Shown: positions 61,859 to 64,000 of the stretch, one piece after another
Layout of the letters: each line of letters opens with the position of its first letter
How positions within the stretch are numbered: the first letter of the stretch is position 1
Assembly (NCBI GenBank): GCA_965246805.1
Contig: CBDFFO010000006.1
Coordinates: 806,001 to 870,000 of the forward strand
Reading direction: 5' to 3'
DNA: 64,000 bases
Source of the DNA: Schlegelella_A sp965246805
GTDB lineage: Bacteria > Pseudomonadota > Gammaproteobacteria > Burkholderiales > Burkholderiaceae_C
Made by a program: the position numbers and the translations under genes
The notes under the pieces: model-generated
Seen by the model: only the letters and a program-made list of their open reading frames with translations
Told to the model about the DNA's origin: nothing
Database searches by the model: none

Positions 61859-62803
61859 ATGGCTTCGACTCCCTTCGCATTCGTGTTTCCCGGCCAAGGC
61901 TCGCAGGCGGTCGGCATGCTCGATGCGTGGACAGGCCGCGCTGTCGTGCAGGCGACGCTGGCCGAGGCATCTGACGCGCTCGACATCGATCTCGCGCGGC
62001 TGATCCGTGAAGGCCCGAAGGAACAGCTCGATCTGACCACCCACACGCAGCCTTTGATGCTGGCTGCGGGCATCGCTTGCTACCGCGCGTGGCTGGCCGA
62101 GACCGGCCTGACGCCGGCCGTCGTGGCGGGCCACTCGCTCGGTGAATACAGTGCGCTGGTCGCGGCTGGCGCGATCGCCTTCACGGACGCGTTGCCGCTG
62201 GTGCGCTTTCGCGCGCAGGCGATGCAGGAAGCGGTGCCGGTCGGTGTCGGCGCCATGGCCGCGATCCTCGGGCTCGACGCGCAAAAGGTGTGTGAGGGTT
62301 GCGCCACCGTCGCGCGCGAAAGCGGCGAGGCGGTGGAGGCTGTCAATTTCAACGACCCGGGCCAGACCGTGATCGCCGGCAGCAAGGCCGGGGTCGCGCT
62401 GGCCTGCGAGGCGCTGAAAGCCGCGGGCGCGAAGCGCGCGCTGATGCTGGCCGTCTCGGCGCCGTTTCATTCCAGCTTGATGAAACCGGCGGCCGATCGT
62501 CTCCAGCGCCGCCTGAGCGAGACGACCATCGCCACGCCGAAGATGCCGGTCGTCGACAACGTCGATGTGAAGGTCGAGACCGACCCCGATGCGATTCGCG
62601 ACGCGCTGTATCGCCAGGCGTTCGGCCCGGTGCGCTGGGTCGAGACCATTAGCGCCATCAAGGCGCGCGGCATCACGCACATTTTCGAATGCGGGCCGGG
62701 CAAGGTGCTCGCAGGCCTCACCAGGCGCATCGATCCGGAGCTCGTTGCCTCGGCGGTTTTCGATCCGGCGACGATCACTTCCACACGGGCTTTGCTGAGA
62801 TGA
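61859..62803 (+). CDS. fabD: Malonyl-CoA:ACP transacylase
   Basis: Loads malonyl groups onto ACP. 314 residues: FVFPGQGSQAVGM (8-20), nucleophile S93 in AGHSLGEY, and H204 in VSAPFHSSLM; GPGKVLAGL near the C-terminus. ATG directly before FAFVFPGQG. The stop overlaps fabG by ATGA. Confidence 0.97.
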   Translation: MASTPFAFVFPGQGSQAVGMLDAWTGRAVVQATLAEASDALDIDLARLIREGPKEQLDLTTHTQPLMLAAGIACYRAWLAETGLTPAVVAGHSLGEYSALVAAGAIAFTDALPLVRFRAQAMQEAVPVGVGAMAAILGLDAQKVCEGCATVARESGEAVEAVNFNDPGQTVIAGSKAGVALACEALKAAGAKRALMLAVSAPFHSSLMKPAADRLQRRLSETTIATPKMPVVDNVDVKVETDPDAIRDALYRQAFGPVRWVETISAIKARGITHIFECGPGKVLAGLTRRIDPELVASAVFDPATITSTRALLR

Positions 62804-63570
62804 GCGATGACACCCCGACCGCCAGCGCGTCCAGACCGATCGAGTACCGCGTCGCGCTGGTGACCGGCGCATCCCGCGGCATCGGCAAGGCGATCGCGCT
62901 CACGCTGGCCGAGCAGGGCATGATGGTGATCGGTACCGCCACCACCGCGGCGGGCGCGCAGGGCGTGACCGATGCGCTCGCGTCGTTCGGCGGCGCGGGC
63001 ATCGCGCTCGACGTGAACGACGGCGGGGCGGTGATCGCGGCCGTCGATGAGATCGTCGCCCGGCACGGCGGCTTGCACGTTCTCGTCAACAACGCCGGCA
63101 TCACGCGCGACATGCTTTCGCTGCGCATGAAAGACGACGACTGGTCGGCGGTGCTCGACACGAATCTCACCGCGGTCTTTCGCGTCAGCCGCGCGGTGAT
63201 ACGGCCGATGATGAAGCAGCGCTACGGTCGCATCATCAACATCACATCGGTGGTCGGCGCGAGCGGCAATGCCGGTCAGGCCAACTACGCCGCCTCAAAG
63301 GCGGGCGTGGCCGGCATGACACGGGCACTGGCGCGCGAGCTCGGCAGTCGCGGCATCACCGTCAACTGCGTCGCGCCGGGTTTCATCGAGACCGACATGA
63401 CGAAAGCGCTCGCCCCGGCGCAATCGGCCGCGCTGCTGGGACAGATTCCGCTCGGCAGGCTCGGCCAGGCCAGCGAAGTCGCTCATGCGGTGGCGTTTCT
63501 CGCGTCGGCGCAGGCGGGTTACGTCACGGGCACCGAACTGCACGTCAATGGCGGCATGTTCATGAGTTGA
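62800..63570 (+). CDS. fabG: 3-oxoacyl-ACP reductase FabG
   Basis: NADPH-dependent reduction of 3-oxoacyl-ACP. A 256-residue SDR: TGASRGIGKAIA (22-33), NNAG (97-100), N122, S150, Y163 and K167 (YAASKAG), and the ARELGSRGITVNCVAPGFIETDM block. The N-terminal 15 residues are an extension before the fold. Translationally coupled to fabD. Confidence 0.97.
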   Translation: MSDDTPTASASRPIEYRVALVTGASRGIGKAIALTLAEQGMMVIGTATTAAGAQGVTDALASFGGAGIALDVNDGGAVIAAVDEIVARHGGLHVLVNNAGITRDMLSLRMKDDDWSAVLDTNLTAVFRVSRAVIRPMMKQRYGRIINITSVVGASGNAGQANYAASKAGVAGMTRALARELGSRGITVNCVAPGFIETDMTKALAPAQSAALLGQIPLGRLGQASEVAHAVAFLASAQAGYVTGTELHVNGGMFMS

Positions 63571-63594
63571 GGCGCGAGGCCGAAGCCGTAGAAT
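63567..63594 (+). promoter_or_regulatory. Sigma-70-like promoter of acpP
   Basis: TTGAGG (63567-63572, overlapping the fabG stop) and TAGAAT (63589-63594) are separated by 16 bases. The -10 is part of an inverted repeat GTAGAA-TC-TTCTAC (63588-63601) that might bind a regulator. An own promoter for the abundant ACP is usual in proteobacteria. Confidence 0.55.
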
Positions 63595-63619
63595 CTTCTA
63601 CAACTTTGTTAACACTCCC

Positions 63620-63626
63620 GGAGGAG
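63620..63626 (+). promoter_or_regulatory. Strong ribosome binding site of acpP
   Basis: GGAGGAG ends three bases before the acpP ATG (63630), the strongest Shine-Dalgarno sequence noticed in the window, consistent with high ACP expression. Confidence 0.8.
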
Positions 63627-63629
63627 TAC

Positions 63630-63872
63630 ATGAGCGACATCGAAGCCCGCGTCAAGAAGATCATTGCCGAACAACTCGGTGTGCCCGAGGCCGACGTGGC
63701 GAACGAGAAGGCTTTCGTTGCCGACCTGGGCGCTGACTCGCTCGACACCGTCGAGCTGGTGATGGCTCTTGAAGACGAGTTCGGCATCGAAATCCCCGAC
63801 GAAGAAGCCGAGAAGATCACCACCGTGCAGAACGCGATCGACTACGCCACCAAGAACCAGAAGGCGGCCTGA
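63630..63872 (+). CDS. acpP: Acyl carrier protein
   Basis: An 80-residue acidic protein carrying acyl chains on a phosphopantetheine arm at S37 in GADSLDTVELVMALEDEFG. Helices I-IV are normal. The start is fixed by the GGAGGAG site; an open frame upstream is not family-like. Confidence 0.98.
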   Translation: MSDIEARVKKIIAEQLGVPEADVANEKAFVADLGADSLDTVELVMALEDEFGIEIPDEEAEKITTVQNAIDYATKNQKAA

Positions 63873-63895
63873 GTCTGCAGGGTCTGAATTCGAGA

Positions 63896-64000
63896 ATGAA
63901 TCGCCGAGTCGTCATCACCGGCCTGGGCCTCGTCAGTCCGGTGGGCAATTCGGTCGAGGAAGGTTGGGCGAACATCGTCGGGGGCCGCACCGGTATCGCC
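63896..64000 (+). CDS. fabF: Beta-ketoacyl-ACP synthase II, N-terminal part (runs off the window)
   Basis: The first 35 codons read MNRRVVITGLGLVSPVGNSVEE and then WANIVGGRTGIA, the FabF/KAS II N-terminus. It follows acpP by 23 bases and is cut by the window edge. Expected catalytic residues lie beyond. Confidence 0.93.
   Translation, partial: MNRRVVITGLGLVSPVGNSVEEGWANIVGGRTGIA

Noticed and set aside
1..64000. tRNA genes, CRISPR arrays, transposases, integrases or phage genes
   Set aside because: None was recognised on reading either strand; the glycan block has no flanking mobile element or tRNA.

Overview
The window is a 64 kb piece of a high-GC bacterial chromosome. The gene order strongly suggests a betaproteobacterium of the order Burkholderiales (Rubrivivax/Leptothrix/Comamonadaceae-like). 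The clues are a ctaD-ctaG-DUF2970-ctaE-SURF1-ctaA-ctaB-sco cluster with a 36-residue oxidase assembly protein, an EPS-type MarR regulator heading a polysaccharide cluster, and a yceD-rpmF-plsX-fabH-fabD-fabG-acpP-fabF run. Gene density is very high and no gap between genes exceeds 300 bases. I saw no tRNA, rRNA, CRISPR array, insertion sequence or prophage.

Region 1 (1-8321, mostly + strand) encodes an aa3-type cytochrome c oxidase and its maturation: the last codons of subunit II, subunits I and III, the CuB chaperone CtaG, SURF1, heme A synthase, heme O synthase, a Sco copper chaperone and a second Sco-like thioredoxin-fold membrane protein. Region 2 (8381-22377) is a mosaic of housekeeping genes: rpoH, a large hybrid histidine kinase, ychF, a pirin, an EamA transporter, a UbiH-type monooxygenase, dsbC, an iron-sulfur photolyase, an M61 peptidase and an enoyl-CoA hydratase. 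The DNA upstream of rpoH carries a near-perfect CIRCE operator and a sigma-E-like promoter that would give an almost leaderless mRNA.

Region 3 (22439-55669) is a continuous 33 kb block on the - strand, read from rfbB down to lysS, with most neighbours overlapping by 4 bases or nearly touching. It encodes a complex surface glycan. Nucleotide-sugar genes supply dTDP-4-keto-6-deoxy sugar (rfbBAC, no rfbD seen), GDP-mannose and GDP-fucose (manC, gmd, fcl), UDP-glucuronate (ugd) and a pseudaminic-acid-type nonulosonic acid (pseB, pseC, a pseG-pseH fusion, pseI). Interleaved are unusual enzymes: a nucleotidyltransferase fused to an aldo/keto reductase, a PtmA-like SDR, a PIG-L deacetylase, a separate GNAT, a 2OG-oxygenase-like protein, an FkbM methyltransferase and a TIGR04325-type methyltransferase. 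Glycosyltransferases, a PglK/MsbA-like ABC exporter (no Wzx is present), an EpsG-like polymerase candidate and a WecA-like initiating transferase complete the set. I infer that the block makes a modified pseudaminic-acid-containing exopolysaccharide or O-glycan.

Region 4 (55787-64000) holds an RhlE-type RNA helicase, a tetrapyrrole-methylase-family methyltransferase and Maf on the - strand, and then the fatty acid and phospholipid initiation operon running off the right edge inside fabF. All assignments come from reading the sequence and from remembered family motifs; no database search was run.
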